Counted from the first letter of the stretch, positions 1 through 11,584 are shown. The stretch is DNA of 64,000 nucleotides from Hirudinaria manillensis (GCA_034509925.1 CM067527.1:13384501-13448500); one strand, 5' to 3'. Notes: generated from the letters alone by a model not told the origin. A program made the numbers and translations.

Positions 1-196
1 TAAAAATAATCTAGCTCAAATATGAAATTTAATATGTTTACTTAAGGGTTTAATTTTGTGAAACTGTCGATTACTTTAGAAAAATCGTTCAAAAAAATTT
101 CATTTTGAAAACTTGTGAATGTCAAGCATTTTAAGCAGCAATAATATTGCAGAGCTAAAATGAATTAAAAATTAAATAAAATTTTTGGCTACTCAC

Positions 197-247
197 ATCC
201 AGGTGTGGATGATATTGCAGGAAAAATCTCCTAGTCTTGTCGATGCT
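197..247 (-). CDS. Potato-inhibitor-I (eglin-like) protease inhibitor, exon 3 only (partial gene)
   Basis: A 51-nt exon with a CAG acceptor just above 247 and a GTGAGT donor at 196-195 reads SIDKTRRFFLQYHPHLD. It matches in length, phase and pattern the third exon of the inhibitor genes further right (for example TVAYAREYFQVNRPDLY). The reactive-site exon 4 would lie left of base 1. Upstream on the same strand, about 425-470, a stretch reading TFPKNLFLK weakly resembles exon 2 but lacks a good donor and acceptor, and I found no signal-peptide exon. The gene may therefore be a degenerate copy. The family identity rests on the paralogs in this window; alone this exon would be unrecognisable. 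Confidence 0.5.
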
Positions 248-1854
248 CTGAATGCAATAATTTTGAAAAAATAAAATTAACTAAATAATAAGCACAATTT
301 TATGAGGAAAATAAATGTCTATACGTATTATTATGCACATGCAAATGTATTTATAATGGCTAAACCAATGCTTAAGTATTTGTAATATTCATTTTACAAG
401 TGATTACAGTTAATTTATTAAACTCATTTTAAGAAACAGGTTTTTTGGAAAGGTATGAGACAAAATATCCAATAAGTTCAATTTTCCAAATAAAATAGTA
501 AAAATATCGCAGAAACATTGAAGCCATTCGTTCATAACCTTGTTGAGCAACTTAGGAAAAGACTGGATTTTTCCCTTAGGACGTCTTTCATGAATAATAG
601 AAAAAATAAATAAGTTTATATAATGATACATTATAAAATATACATTACACATTTATACCTGTACTATACATCTAAGGCCCAAATTCTAATCGTTAAAGCT
701 GAACCACATTTGCCGTAGTGGTTAGTGTTAGGGATTAACTCAATAAAATCATCTTTAGTGTTAATCTATTGACATTTGCCCATCTGTCAATACAAGGCTT
801 AAGTTTAACTTTCAATTAAATCACTTTATCAATAACCTACCTCTGGCATTAATTAATATACTTAAACCTAAATATAATCTATCAGGTAATATATTCATAA
901 GCACATATATCCGGCATTTGTGTACCGCTAGAAATTCGGATTTACCGGATGTAACACTAACACTGAATCAGCAACGACGAGTAACAACCCAGTAGCACAC
1001 AGCGAAAACAACAATACTCTCATCTCTCAGGCTGTTGAGCAAAGCAAACAAATCAACAACAAGTATTAATAATTTCTGAAATTATTTCCTTTTATAAAAG
1101 TGGTCGGGAAAATTATGCCTCAAGATGAGCGGAGTTTGATCACTCAAACACTTGAAAATTTCTAAGGTTCAAGTACGTTCACCATTTTCTTTTCTATGTT
1201 ACATGTAGTAAGTGATAATACTCTAATATAACATTATAATACATTAATAATTTAAATTAATTTATAATCACATAAAGATGATTAACCTTTAACATTGAAT
1301 AGATTTTTTCTTAAATTACCTTAAATTTTCTTGAGTTCAAAGTTAATATATTTGCTATTACATATTAAATAAATTCATTATGTTATTCAGACAAAATACG
1401 ACTTGATCCAAAAGCAAAACTGAAGTGCAGCTTTCAAGTTCGAAGCACAATGATTTCAATTTGTTGGATTTATATTCAATAGTGGAACGCAGATTAATTT
1501 TTTTGTTTTTACAATTACTTTGGACTCTTTGCAATTGAATCAACATCTTTATTTCTTCAAAATAACTTTCCGTGTGATTTCAAATCGTTGTTTAAGAATC
1601 GTTGGCTCGATGCCAATTTAATTTTTAATTTGTAAAGATAAAGACCAGATTTGTTTATATTGGAGATGTCAATATTATATAGGTAATGTAAATTTATTTT
1701 CACAAAGAGATTAAAACAGCATCTTGAACGTATCGAGTTCGAAGTTATTCAATACTCAATTTCATTTCACTAACTAAGAGGTTTGAAAATAGTTTTTCTT
1801 ACCAAATCTAATCATAAAACAATGTTGTAAGCAGAATCAATATGCACTGAGAGA
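248..1854. other. AT-rich spacer, no gene recognised
   Basis: Apart from the weak exon-2-like stretch at about 425-470 (minus) I see only short open frames without signal peptides, conserved motifs or splice signals. The frame of 80 codons at 410-652 (minus) overlaps the weak exon-2-like stretch and is not otherwise supported. Confidence 0.4.
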
Positions 1855-2431
1855 TTACTGGAACTTGCTCAGAAATGCCAACGAGGCAAGAGACAAGATC
1901 AGGAAAGCAGGGTAGCTGGTAATTCGTCTGGAATTGTTGCAAAAGTCCTTGGTGCAAAAACAATATTGGCCTTCTAATCCACTCTGTTTTCCACATTCAT
2001 CTTTGAAAGGCAGGTCTACTTCTGCGCAAGCTCTTGACATTACTTCCCGGAGTAAAAGGTCGAACGTCATTAAGGAAATATTCAAATTTGAATTAGCTTG
2101 ATATCATTAATTATCATTTACCTAATTATACTTTAACATTCAATTTTGTTCAAAAGTTCAGTAAAAGTTAAGCGAATTTAAAATTAAATATTATTACAAA
2201 TTAAGTAAATACAAATAATCGCTCTCTTCAATGCATACCTGTACTACCCGACTTAAACTTGAGGCATGCTTTCCCTTCACACGTTTTTATACCGCTTTTG
2301 CTTTTATCGAATGGATCTTGGCATTCCGGTTCATTTCCACATTCGTAGCATTTCACTGCAAAACATTCACGATTCAAGAAGCTGAGCAGAAAAGTCGCCA
2401 AAAGTAACGTCTGCTTTGAAATTCCTTTCAT
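1855..2431 (-). CDS. Ly6/quiver-type three-finger GPI-anchored protein
   Basis: Two exons, 2431-2239 and 2042-1855, joined by a phase-1 GT–AG intron, encode 126 residues. The order is a signal peptide (about residues 1-25, LLLATFLLSFL core), then a ten-cysteine Ly6/uPAR domain starting CYEC and closing with CTKDFCNNS, then a hydrophobic tail (FLILSLASLAFL) typical of a GPI-anchor signal. The CYxC start, the CxDPFD segment and the CN near the end fit the quiver/sleepless branch of invertebrate Ly6 proteins. Members act at the outer cell surface, some on ion channels; the role here is unknown. The fused reading frame across the splice supports the model. It lies close to a damaged copy at 3488-4075. 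Confidence 0.87.
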
Positions 2432-3487
2432 GATCTTCAGAGTTCAAATCTGGAAAAGAAAAATCAATGTCATTAATCGATTTAACTTACGATAATATTG
2501 TGATGCAACTATTATTATTAGCGTTGTATTTATTATATTATAAGTAATATTATTAAATTATTTCCTATTAATTGCTCTTTTAATTTAAATGTACCTATAC
2601 CTTAACGTTATTTATTTGTGCAAAAATTATATTTTATCTTTTAATGTCTTTAAAAATTACATATCATAAAAAAATGTAAAAATTTATCATATGTCTTACT
2701 TTTCCAGTATTTCGATCAGTCTGAATGTCTCAGCCACTATGCGCTACGTTTAATATCCAAATTCGTTGTCAAGTGCTTACGTAAAATACAATGATAGATC
2801 GGATAAGTAGCCCACTCATTAATAGCTCTTGCATTAATAATTAACATTTCAAACATCTGTTAGCTACCACTAATTGCATTTATAATTTACTAAACTCAAG
2901 GCATTAGTCGATTCTTTCGTAAGTAGTTCACAGAAAAAATATAAATCAGAAAATTTTCTGATGGATTGCTTTTCCAATCTTTATATTTTCTGAACGTTGG
3001 TGAACTTTTAAAATCTAAAAATTGAGGCAATTTTTAAAGGGGTTCGAATAAATCTTTTCAAGACTTGTTTTTATAAAATTTTTCAAGCTTTTAACCCTTT
3101 GAGTCCTGACCATCGGTGTTCCGTTGAGAGAGAGAATATCCAAAAATTTATTAAAAATGAGCTTAATTAATAACTTCAATTTAATTTAAATTAGGAATTA
3201 TTATTTGACCCAGATCACTTTCTTTTCAGAAAAATTAACAATAACGTCTTACTTTCCCAATGCCAATTTTGGTTTTTAATTTCAAAGGATAAACACAAGG
3301 AAAATTCAAATCCTTTTCTTTCGGAAAAGATTAAGTTTTCATGTAATTCAATTTCAAAAGTAGATTTGAACGCATTAAATTTATAATTTCATTTTATTAA
3401 GGGATTTGAAAATATTTTGCGTAATGATTGCAACCATAAAAACAATGCGATATGCAGAGGCATTCTATAGATTCTGTAGGAAATTGC
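2432..3487. other. AT-rich spacer between two Ly6 copies
   Basis: No exon recognised. Short homopolymer and AT runs only. Confidence 0.4.
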
Positions 3488-4075
3488 TCAAATAATTGCC
3501 CGAAAGACAAGAGCTAAGAACAACAGGCCAGGGTAGCTGGTAATTTTTCTGGAATCGTTGCAAAGGTCCTTGGTGCAAGTACATACTTCAGCTGATAATT
3601 CTCCTCCACGCTTTTTATGACATTCATGTTTGAACGTCGGGACATTTATGCAGCCTCTTTCAACTTCTTCCCTACCTGAATAAGAAGTCGATCATAACCG
3701 TTGGCATTAAGAAGAAAATATTCAAAGATGGGTTAGTTTTAATTCATTAAACATTTAAACAAAACTAGGCATTCAGACATTTAATATTTGTATATTGCTG
3801 AATAAAACGTTTTGCTGTCATCAATGAAATATTAACATGTAAATCAAATAAATATAAATATTTGCTAAATTATCAATTCGTACCTGAAACTATCACCTTG
3901 GTCTTGATGCAACTAGCACCTTTACACTTGGTTATACCACTTTTACTTGGACTAAATGGATCGTTGCAATTCGATTCAGCTGTACATTGATAGCACACGA
4001 CAGAAAATATTCATGAATCAAGAAGCTGAAGAGCAAAGTCGCCAAAAGTAACGTCTGCTTTGAAGTTCTTTTCAT
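3488..4075 (-). pseudogene. Frameshifted Ly6/quiver-type gene copy
   Basis: Exon 1 (4075-3884) and exon 2 (3675-3488) have the same phase-1 junction as the neighbour at 1855-2431, and the start MKRTSKQTLLLATLLFSF is closely related. Between the signal peptide and the first cysteines the frame breaks: the signal frame and the mature CYQC frame differ by one base. The stretch corresponding to 15 nt in the neighbour is 14 nt here. Beyond that point the mature frame is open through exon 2 (CTCTKDLCNDSRK and a hydrophobic tail) to a TGA at 3490-3488. The single lesion could be a young pseudogene or an assembly error. Confidence 0.75.
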
Positions 4076-4573
4076 GGTCTTCAGAGTTAAAATCTTCTGG
4101 AAAAGATGTTAATAATTTACATTATTTGTCATTTTGGAACGAAATTATTCCAAGTCCAAGATGCAAAGACCGATAGCGAATCTATTGAGGCCGTAATTAA
4201 TTAAACGATATATAATTTTAATTATCCAGATTTAATTTTAATTAACAACGATCCATGTCTTCAGATAAATTGACTATAATGTTACTATTTCATGGTTAAT
4301 ATTTGAATTATTTGGCCATAAATTTAAAATACCCTTGACATTGTCTACTGCTTTAGCTTTTAAATTGTTTTTTTAAAGAAGAATGAATTATTAAATGAAG
4401 AAAAGAAAATGAATTATTAGAGCGATGATCCAAAAACGAGAGGTTACAAAACTTACATGTCTTAAAATTTAGATTTTGGAAGTTTATTTTCCAGCAAAGT
4501 CAAATCAAACTAATTATGGTTTTCCCCATTAAACTGAATATTGTTAATAAAAGAAAGAAGGTTGTCTCTTTGT

Positions 4574-5737
4574 TCAGCCCTTCTGTGGCACCGAAGCGAC
4601 AAGGTTTGTCTCCGGATCGTAGATTACTCGTACTCTATCAAATCTCAAATCCATAGTTGCACCTTGACCTTTTTCTAAGAATTCTATCTGTATTGCACAA
4701 ATACAATTCACTTTCACTTGATGAATTCATTTGAAAAACGTATACAAATTAGCAAAAATAAATCGTACTATATTATATAGTATATATATAATACCATTAT
4801 ATATATAGTATACTATCATACTATCATTTCTCCATAAAGATTTAAAAAAGAATTTGAACTTGGAAAAAATTTAAAATCGTAACCTAAAGTTAATTTTAAG
4901 TAAAAATATCATCATTTAGATATTTCATTTCATATAACAAGATTGTAGTAAAAATTTAAAAAAAAATTAAAAGCTTGTCGTTGCTAAAATCAAATGTCAA
5001 AACATTGACGTTGAAGACTTACATACAGGTCTGGTCTGTTTACTTGGAAATATTCTCTCGCGTAAGCTACGGTCTAAAGAAGAATTTGCATAGTTAATAA
5101 AGATATTGTCTTCATTTTAAAATGTTTAATACTAACTGAACATCACATAATACTGATAACGATGACGGTGACGATTTTTATATTATTGTAATAACCCTGG
5201 GTCCTTAGTTATAGAAGTTAGGTTTATTGAAAAATGTTTAGATGGCCCTTGGAAGATATGAGTTAGACTGAAGTATTGAAGCGCGCCCTAACTGTTACGT
5301 ATACGCATAATTAATGCAATCAAAAATATTGAAATTGCAATTTTTTAAAAACAATTTAACCTTTCCGAGCAGATTCGGAAATGATTCCGGTACAAATTCA
5401 AAGTCACTGAAGTGGAAGACGATGAATAAATTATATTTATATGAATAAATTATATTTATATGAATAAATTTTTATAATATTTCGCTTTCGAATAGAATGG
5501 AACAATATCAAATACATCCATTTATTTTATAATAAAATTCAAAATAAATTCCAGTTTTTATCTAATTTGTTGATTTAACTATAAGCTTTATCACTATAAC
5601 TAGTTATTAAACGTTAAAGCCATTGTGAGGGTTAAATTAATTAAAATAATATGTTACAAAATAGCTAATTACCCATCCTCTGCCTCTGCAAATGCGACAA
5701 TTGCAAAGAGAGACGCCAAGATCAGCAGCTTCTTCAT
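4574..5737 (-). CDS. Potato-inhibitor-I (eglin-like) serine protease inhibitor, predicted P1 Met
   Basis: Four exons, 5737-5673, 5406-5361, 5073-5023 and 4687-4574 (intron phases 2, 0, 0), encode 91 residues. Exon 1 is a signal peptide (MKKLLILASLFAIVAFAEAE). The mature part lacks cysteines, as in leech eglin c, and carries SFPNLLGK, the helix segment TVAYAREYFQVNRPDLY, and exon 4 with the reactive loop GATMDLRF followed by RVRV and YDPETN. By comparison with eglin c (T44-L45-D46) the P1 residue is the Met of T-M-D. The two arginines of RVRV correspond to those that brace the loop. The family forms tight complexes with subtilisin-, elastase- or chymotrypsin-like serine proteases, and secretion is expected. 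A TATA box lies at 5789-5797. It is a near twin of the gene at 12631-13666. Confidence 0.88.
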
Positions 5738-5788
5738 CTTTCAAACCTCCAGGAGCAAGGGCCACGTATTTACAAGTTGAAGGCTCTC

Positions 5789-5797
5789 ATTTATATA
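5789..5797 (-). promoter_or_regulatory. TATA box of the inhibitor gene at 4574-5737
   Basis: TATATAAAT on the minus strand lies 52-60 bases before the ATG at 5737. The same element sits at nearly the same distance before three sister genes (11403-11410, 13718-13726, 16584-16591). Confidence 0.65.
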
Positions 5798-6006
5798 TTG
5801 TTTCAACGTAAGGCAGTACGAAAGGCAGCTAAAGATGGCTTAAGCCTAGACGCCTAGCTAAAAATTAGCTGGCACGATTTAGCCATCGATTTTTAGAATT
5901 TGTTTGCTTCTTCCTTCATCGGAGGTTATTGGTATAAAGTATAAAGTATATATATATATATTCATTTTTATTTATTTTTCTAAACAACATCGTCTGACGA
6001 CCACTT

Positions 6007-6053
6007 TCACGATAGCAATGGAACAATTGTCGAAACACCATACATCTCTTGAA
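6007..6053 (+). pseudogene. Orphan exon-4 remnant of a plus-strand potato-inhibitor-I gene
   Basis: The plus strand reads FHDSNGTIVETPYIS and a TGA. This equals the end of exon 4 of the intact gene at 23501-24552 (FHDSNGTIVETPYIS then TGA). Nothing of the upstream exons is present: the bases to the left instead match the block at 12162-14080. It is the truncated left edge of the duplicated block whose intact copy starts near 24507. Confidence 0.8.
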
Positions 6054-6205
6054 TGAAGAAGCATATATGACTGATTAATCGAAATTAATAATTTATAAAA
6101 TTAATATAATCGATTAATAATTAATATTAAACTATTTACTAAAAAAATAAAAAACTTTGCCATTCATATATACCCGCATCGTAGAGACATTTGTAGCGTG
6201 TATTG

Positions 6206-6340
6206 AATAGTATTGAACATTTACTGAGCTAGAAAGGTAACTTAATATCAAGCATTTCAAAGTGCAACAAAGTTTCAATAGTATTGAACATTTACTGAGC
6301 TATAAAGGTAACTTAATATCAAGCATTTCAAAGTGCAACG
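6206..6340. repeat. 71-bp direct tandem duplication
   Basis: Two adjacent copies with a 71-base period starting AATAGTATTGAACATTTACTG and ending near AAAGTGCAAC. The paralogous position at about 24690-24770 has a single copy, so the doubling is specific to this block. Confidence 0.75.
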
Positions 6341-6673
6341 ACACTTTAATTCTTTAATAAAGTATTTTTAATTAATAAAATTCGATATTTTGCTACTTCC
6401 GACCTCAATTGATTACTTTATTTTGATTTATTTTCCACTATTTTAATTATTGAATGAAATAGAAGCACAAATTTGAATTTCTAAATATTTTGATTGCGAT
6501 TCCACGAATTCGAATTATTCAGGAAAATGAATGAATGATGATCGATTAAATGCAAATTGCAAACAAAATTTTAGTGCCACAAATAAAAATGAATCCAAAA
6601 GACAGTTTTAAATTATTTAAAATTAAAGTTTCAGAATTTTTAAGCGTCCACGTTTCATCATCACAAAGATTTT

Positions 6674-7191
6674 TCATCCCTCTATTGGTACCTGGATGAC
6701 CTTCATAGTAATTGGGTCGTATATAACGTGAAGTCTGTGGGTCCATTGTAACTGCATCATCTTTGGTTATAAATATCACCTGACAGGATATTATTTGACG
6801 TTTAATTACTTAATTAAATAAAATAATTAATTAATTAACCGAATTATTACATACAAATTGCTTTGTGAATTACACAAAATACAATGAAAGCATTTCAAAT
6901 GCAATAGTAAAAAATAATAAAAATAATATAATATAATAAATATAAAATAATAGTAAAACTACTAACGATGACGGTAATCATAATATGTAATAGTTGTAAA
7001 AATAACAAATATTTATAATAAAATGTTATTATTAAATAAATAAATATTGATAATAAAAAAAAATCATTCAGAACTACGTATATCGGTTCCAAAAATAGAA
7101 GGGGCAAGTACAAGGACACAGACGAGCGAAGTACAAATGAAGACAAAATACAAATAAGGTAATTATAAACACAGTTCGAAATGTGGACGAG
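6674..7191 (-). pseudogene. Potato-inhibitor-I pseudogene with two deletions
   Basis: This is a damaged copy of the intact gene at 25066-26180. Exon 4 (6779-6674) is 106 nt instead of 114: eight bases are missing right at the reactive site, between two GACC repeats seen in the intact copy, so the frame shifts after VTMD. A scrap of exon 3 (about 7191-7175, RPHFE region) survives and is fused directly to sequence that lies upstream of exon 1 in the intact copy. Exons 1 and 2 and the introns between are therefore gone (about 600 bases). The exon-3 donor is also altered (CTGTGT for GTGTGT). It cannot make a functional inhibitor. Confidence 0.85.
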
Positions 7192-7755
7192 GTGTTTACG
7201 AGCTATCGACGGACGTCCTTTTTGTAAAATTTTCAGCGTTCAAGTCCTGACAAAGGTCAGAGCTGTGGTTTCACATAAAAAACACTTAAAGTAGAAATTT
7301 TAAAACTGTTTATTTAGAGTTATATCTTTAGAAAAGTCAAAGTTCGTAATATAACTCAATATTCACTAGTAACTTCAGTCAATAGTCAAAATTATAAAGT
7401 TACAATACCTATATTTTGTATAATATAATTATTACAGTATTGTGTTTTAACATTAAATAATATTCCTATTACGAGTCTTAAATTAAAGTCTCCTTAAACT
7501 TTATGACAGAAGTGTTGTTAGTCATCCATCATTCATAAATAGATCAAAAGCAATTTGTATTTTCTTTTTACGACAGAGGCACAGTTGATGACATATCGGA
7601 TGAGTTGGAAATTATTAAGAAACAAATGCAGATTTGGCAATAGTTGGCATAATGTTGCATCATAGGAATTTCAAATATATTTGACCTTTGATTTTTTTAC
7701 AGTTAATTCCAAACTTGGTTGGTACGCCTGTTTGTTGTAAATAACAGTCACTTCA

Positions 7756-7843
<88 letters not shown>
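7756..7843. repeat. (AAT)n microsatellite
   Basis: About 29 uninterrupted AAT units. Confidence 0.95.
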
Positions 7844-9490
7844 GTAATAATTATAATTGTAATATTTTACTAGAAGAAAAAACACAATTACATAAATAAA
7901 ATCAAAGTATCCTCATAGGATCTGAGATAATATCGATATAATTTGTTCCCATATCAAATCGTTCTTGAATTATCTTCTAATAAAAAACATATAAATTGTT
8001 CTATTAAAAGAAAAATAAACAAATAAATAATTATAATAAATACTATAATAAATTATAATAAATATAATTTTAAAAAATCATTCGATTAAGAATAATTAAC
8101 GAATGTTCATCTTTTTCTTCAGCTCACAATTGGAAGAACAAGTTTCGTGACCAACCATGTTGTCAACCACGCGAATCCTTTTCTTAGCTCAGGGTTAGGT
8201 AACCCTTTGAGGTTTGGTTAATGAAGTATTTTATATCTCAATTAAAAATGTTAACTTTAAAGAAATCGAATCATCAAAGTTTATAAAATCATAAAAATGT
8301 TGACAATAAATGAAATTCCATTAAATTGTTGCTGGCAAATTGCAACAATGACTTCTTTTCAACCGTTTTGTAAAGATTTCAATTTACAAAAATGCAATTC
8401 GAACATTTTAGTCATTTTAAATACATTTTTGGATGATTTATAATCTGGCGATTGTTTTTTTAAGCTGACCTTTCACAGTACCGGGGTTAAAAATGTTTTC
8501 GTAATTTATTTTCAAATGGGAAATATTTTTAAATTTAAATTTTGTCCATTAATTTTACAATTGATTTTCCATCATCTATTTGTGCTTTTAACATTTCTCT
8601 AAAAATAGTTGCAATAAACATGCAAAATTATGCATTCTATCGTTTCTATTCTATTCGCTCGAATTTGCGAATTGTTCCGACGTCCATCCAGGAAAATGGA
8701 ATTTTAAGTTTGTTTGGATGTTAATTATTGTTAAAGTAATGATTCAAAAAGTGTTTTAAATGTTTCATTGAAGATTTTTATTCGAAAATGGCGATTCACA
8801 GATTCATGAAATCATAAAAATTTCATTCGAATTAAAGAAGGTCTTCAAATTTTGTGAGCTATTTAAATTGTGGTCCTCCAAAGTTAACTAGCATTAATTG
8901 AAATTTATATTAATAAACTGAAAGCGATAGTCTATTCTTGCATAACTACAAAAAAAAAATAAAATAAAATTGGAAATGATCTGGCAGGTTGCCTATTCAT
9001 AATCCTACTTCTTGAATGCAGACAAACAGTAAACACTTTAAAAACCAAAATTGAGGCTATTTTTAAGTGCAATTCGAATTTATTTTTTCAAGATACGCCT
9101 ATGTCAAGATTGTTCTTAAAGGTGAACTTATTTTGGCATCCTAACCTTAACCTTAGCCCTAAACTCTGTCTTAAAATGGGTATCGAACAGGACTTGTGAA
9201 AGAGATCCATTTTGTCAGCCTGAACATTAATTATAATGAATAGACTCACAAAAAAAAAATAAATAAACAGAAAAAGACACATGAAGAGGCGATCGATTTT
9301 AACATTTGCAACAATTTGTTAAAAATTTAAAGTTTATGGAATATTCCATGAATCCCATATTTCAAGTTTATCGTGAAAATCTGCATGACAACTGATTTGC
9401 AGCAAATTTAAATATTTACATTTATTCGCATTATTGTGGATTTGCTTTTATTTGTGCTGACGTTCAGGGGTTTGCAAGAAAGACCTTCCT
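7844..9490. other. AT-rich spacer, no gene recognised
   Basis: No exon with signal peptide or family motif. A minus-strand frame near 8110-8185 (KKRIRVVDN) faintly recalls the RVRV strand of the inhibitors but has no splice context. Confidence 0.4.
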
Positions 9491-9857
9491 TTAGCCTTTC
9501 GTGGCACTTTTTTAAAGTTATACTTTTGTTACGAGATTTGTCTTTGGGTCATAGAAAACAAGTACTCTTTAATTTTCCCAAATTCTCATTTGCAGAATTA
9601 CCATCTTCAAGGAATTCTACCTGAATTGAAATAATTGAAATTAATTTACGCTTCAAGAAAAGAAATTGAAATATCAGATAATAATAACATCGATAAATTA
9701 ATGACATAAATAAATAAATGTAAGTGAAATATAGTTGAATATTTATATAATTGAAATTTAATATTTTTTTATGTAATTGGTCAAAGGATTGACATAGGCT
9801 ACTCACATAGAGGTCAGGTCTGTTTGCTTGGAAATATTCTCTCGCCTACGCTACGGT
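9491..9857 (-). pseudogene. Potato-inhibitor-I pseudogene (exons 3 and 4 only)
   Basis: Exon 3 (9857-9807) matches sister exons except that codon 4 is TAG (9848-9846) where the intact genes have TAC. Exon 4 starts at 9620 with VEFLEDGNS, then loses frame before the RVxVFYDPKTNLV segment. It carries about 16 extra bases before a terminal KG-stop equivalent at 9491 (130 nt against 114). I found no exons 1 and 2 upstream. Splice sites around exon 3 are still good, so the decay is moderate. Confidence 0.82.
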
Positions 9858-10580
9858 CTAAGCATAAATTTGCATTATTAATTAAAGTAAATAAGTTTTA
9901 CTTTATTTTAAATATTTAATACTGGAATTTTACGATGCCGATGATTTCTAATGTAATGATTTGTATATTATTTGAAAAGGAAAATATTATTAACTAATGA
10001 ATGTGAAAAAATAAGAAATCAAAGTGCAAGGATGATGATGATGCGCTACGCATTTATTGCACTGGCCATTTTTCTGATGATCAGGAAACTTGGATTAGGT
10101 ATAGTGGATGCTGAACATGGGTACACCTGGCAGAATGACAAAACTATACTTTGGCAATTTTTGTGTGACTTTTGCAGTGACTGACAATCATTATTATTTA
10201 TTAACCAGTCCGCTAGTCATTAGTAATTGTTAAACTATAATCCCTATTATTAACGAGATTCGGAAATTTGTTTAAAATTATTAAGTTAATGTTTAAATAA
10301 TATCCTTTCGTTCTCAAATGAAAAAATAAACGAAAAAAACGATCATATCGATACAAGTGCTAGAAACAACGTTTAATTGTTTGCAAAGTTTACTTTTCAA
10401 AATCTCAGTATTTTGATGTAATGTGTTAAATACTGTTTGTAATGAAATATGTTATATTTGAAATGTATAATACTACGTAATAATGCAATATTTATAATGA
10501 TATAAGATAATGTCCCAACAAAATCAAAACACTGGTTATCTGAAACTGATTAAATGTTAACTAGAAACTGATGCAATCCA

Positions 10581-11360
10581 TTAGCCTTCCAAGGGCACTT
10601 TGGTAATAAGTCCAGTCACAGGGTCATAGAATACGCGAACTCTTTTGGGCCTGAGGTCATTAGTCACGGGTCTATCATTTTCCATATATACTACCTGCAC
10701 ACAATAATTGAATAATTATTTTAATTTTAATTTGAATAATTAAAATTATTACTTTAATTAACATAATTAATTAAATGAATTAACGAAACTGATGGCAAAT
10801 TATTGAACGTATATAAACTAACGTAAACAGGTAAAGGTACTAACATGTAGATCTCTTCTTGTTTTGAAATATTGTTCAGCCTCTGCCAAGGTCTAAGAGG
10901 AAGTTTACATAATTAGTTAAAATAAAAGATGTTAAATATTTAATGAATTAATTAATTCAGTGCCACGGATTTTTAAAATGGTTGTGAAAAGATTGAGGTC
11001 AACAAGTTTAATAGTGTTATAATAAAATTTAAATAGAAAATGTTTATTATTCATTAACGATAAATATAAAAACTGTTACCTTGCCAAGCAAGTGCGGAAA
11101 GGTTTCTCGGTGAAAGCCAAAATTTCTGAAATGGAAGATAAAGGTTAGAATTCAAAACCTTTTAACTACTTTTTTCTTATTTGATTTGTTTATAGAATAA
11201 CCGAATTAATATTAATGAAGCTAATATTTTATTTTAGCTTTAAAGTCATATTTTAGAGAATTAGTTAAAATAGTATCATGCAAATCAGGCCCATATTTGC
11301 TAACACTACAACAGCAAAAACTGCAAACAGCAGCAACGCTCTAAAGATAAAATGCTTCAT
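10581..11360 (-). CDS. Potato-inhibitor-I (eglin-like) serine protease inhibitor, predicted P1 Asn
   Basis: Exons 11360-11305, 11125-11080, 10892-10845 and 10694-10581 (phases 2, 0, 0) give 87 residues. A signal peptide (MKHFIFRALLLFAVFAVVV) is followed by TFPHLLGK, a helix exon of 16 residues (TLAEAEQYFKTRRDLH), and exon 4 with loop RPVTNDLRPK, the bracing RVRV and FYDPVTG. P1 by alignment with eglin c is Asn, which is unusual for classical trypsin, chymotrypsin or elastase targets. The exon-1 donor is taken as GTTAGC because it alone keeps the phase-2 junction and is shared with the gene at 15067-16541. There are no cysteines in the mature domain. A TATA box lies at 11403-11410. Confidence 0.86.
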
Positions 11361-11402
11361 CTTTCAGTTTGATGGCAACCACGTATTGACAGGTTGATTG
11401 CT

Positions 11403-11410
11403 CTTATATA
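11403..11410 (-). promoter_or_regulatory. TATA box of the inhibitor gene at 10581-11360
   Basis: TATATAAG on the minus strand, 43-50 bases before the ATG at 11360. Confidence 0.6.
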
Positions 11411-11584
11411 TTGCCCGACAACCACAAACAAATATTACTTGTCACGCACAACCTTTATTTGCAAATGCATTATTTATCTCGAAATTCACTTTTTCAGGCA
11501 AAGGATCGATGCTTTTGCACTTGTAACACTCTATGAGACGTGAAAATGAAAAATTTATAATGTAATTTATTAACTTTTTTTTAT

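Larger units (their letters stand above)
4131..6005. repeat. Paralogous block, copy 1 (matches about 12162-14080)
   Basis: Exons, introns and flanks match the block at 12162-14080 closely, starting at the shared motif TTTTGGAACGAAATTATTCC and running past the promoter to the shared CATCGTCTGACGA near 5988-6000. The other copy carries about 140 extra bases near 13885-14025. Intron 1 here contains a 19-bp unit (ATGAATAAATTATATTTAT) repeated two to three times at about 5423-5465, present once in the sister. Confidence 0.8.
6007..7560. repeat. Paralogous block, degenerate copy (matches about 24507-26560)
   Basis: Flanks, introns and exon 4 match 24507-26560 in the same orientation, interrupted by the internal deletion at 7191/7192. 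The right side (7192-7560) matches about 26186-26560. Confidence 0.8.

Noticed and set aside
6895..7146. Hydrophobic open frames at 6895-7146 and 25227-25574 on the minus strand
   Set aside because: They are conserved because they lie in the intron of duplicated inhibitor genes; the sequence is low-complexity Leu/Ile/Phe from AT-rich DNA.
7756..7843. AAT array considered as a possible CRISPR-like or regulatory repeat
   Set aside because: It is a simple trinucleotide microsatellite without spacers; several others of the same kind occur in the window.
8110..8185. Minus-strand KKRIRVVDN stretch resembling the RVRV strand of the inhibitors
   Set aside because: No reactive loop before it, no splice acceptor in phase and no other inhibitor exons nearby.
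9972..10184. Plus-strand open frame with a signal-peptide-like start (MRYAFIALAIFLMI)
   Set aside because: No recognisable continuation, no family motif and no matching downstream exon; hydrophobic starts arise easily in AT-rich DNA.
11455..11535. Minus-strand CYKCKSIDPLP, like the first residues of a Ly6 domain
   Set aside because: Only one CYxC pair and no further cysteine spacing, signal peptide or second exon; kept only as a possible Ly6 scrap.
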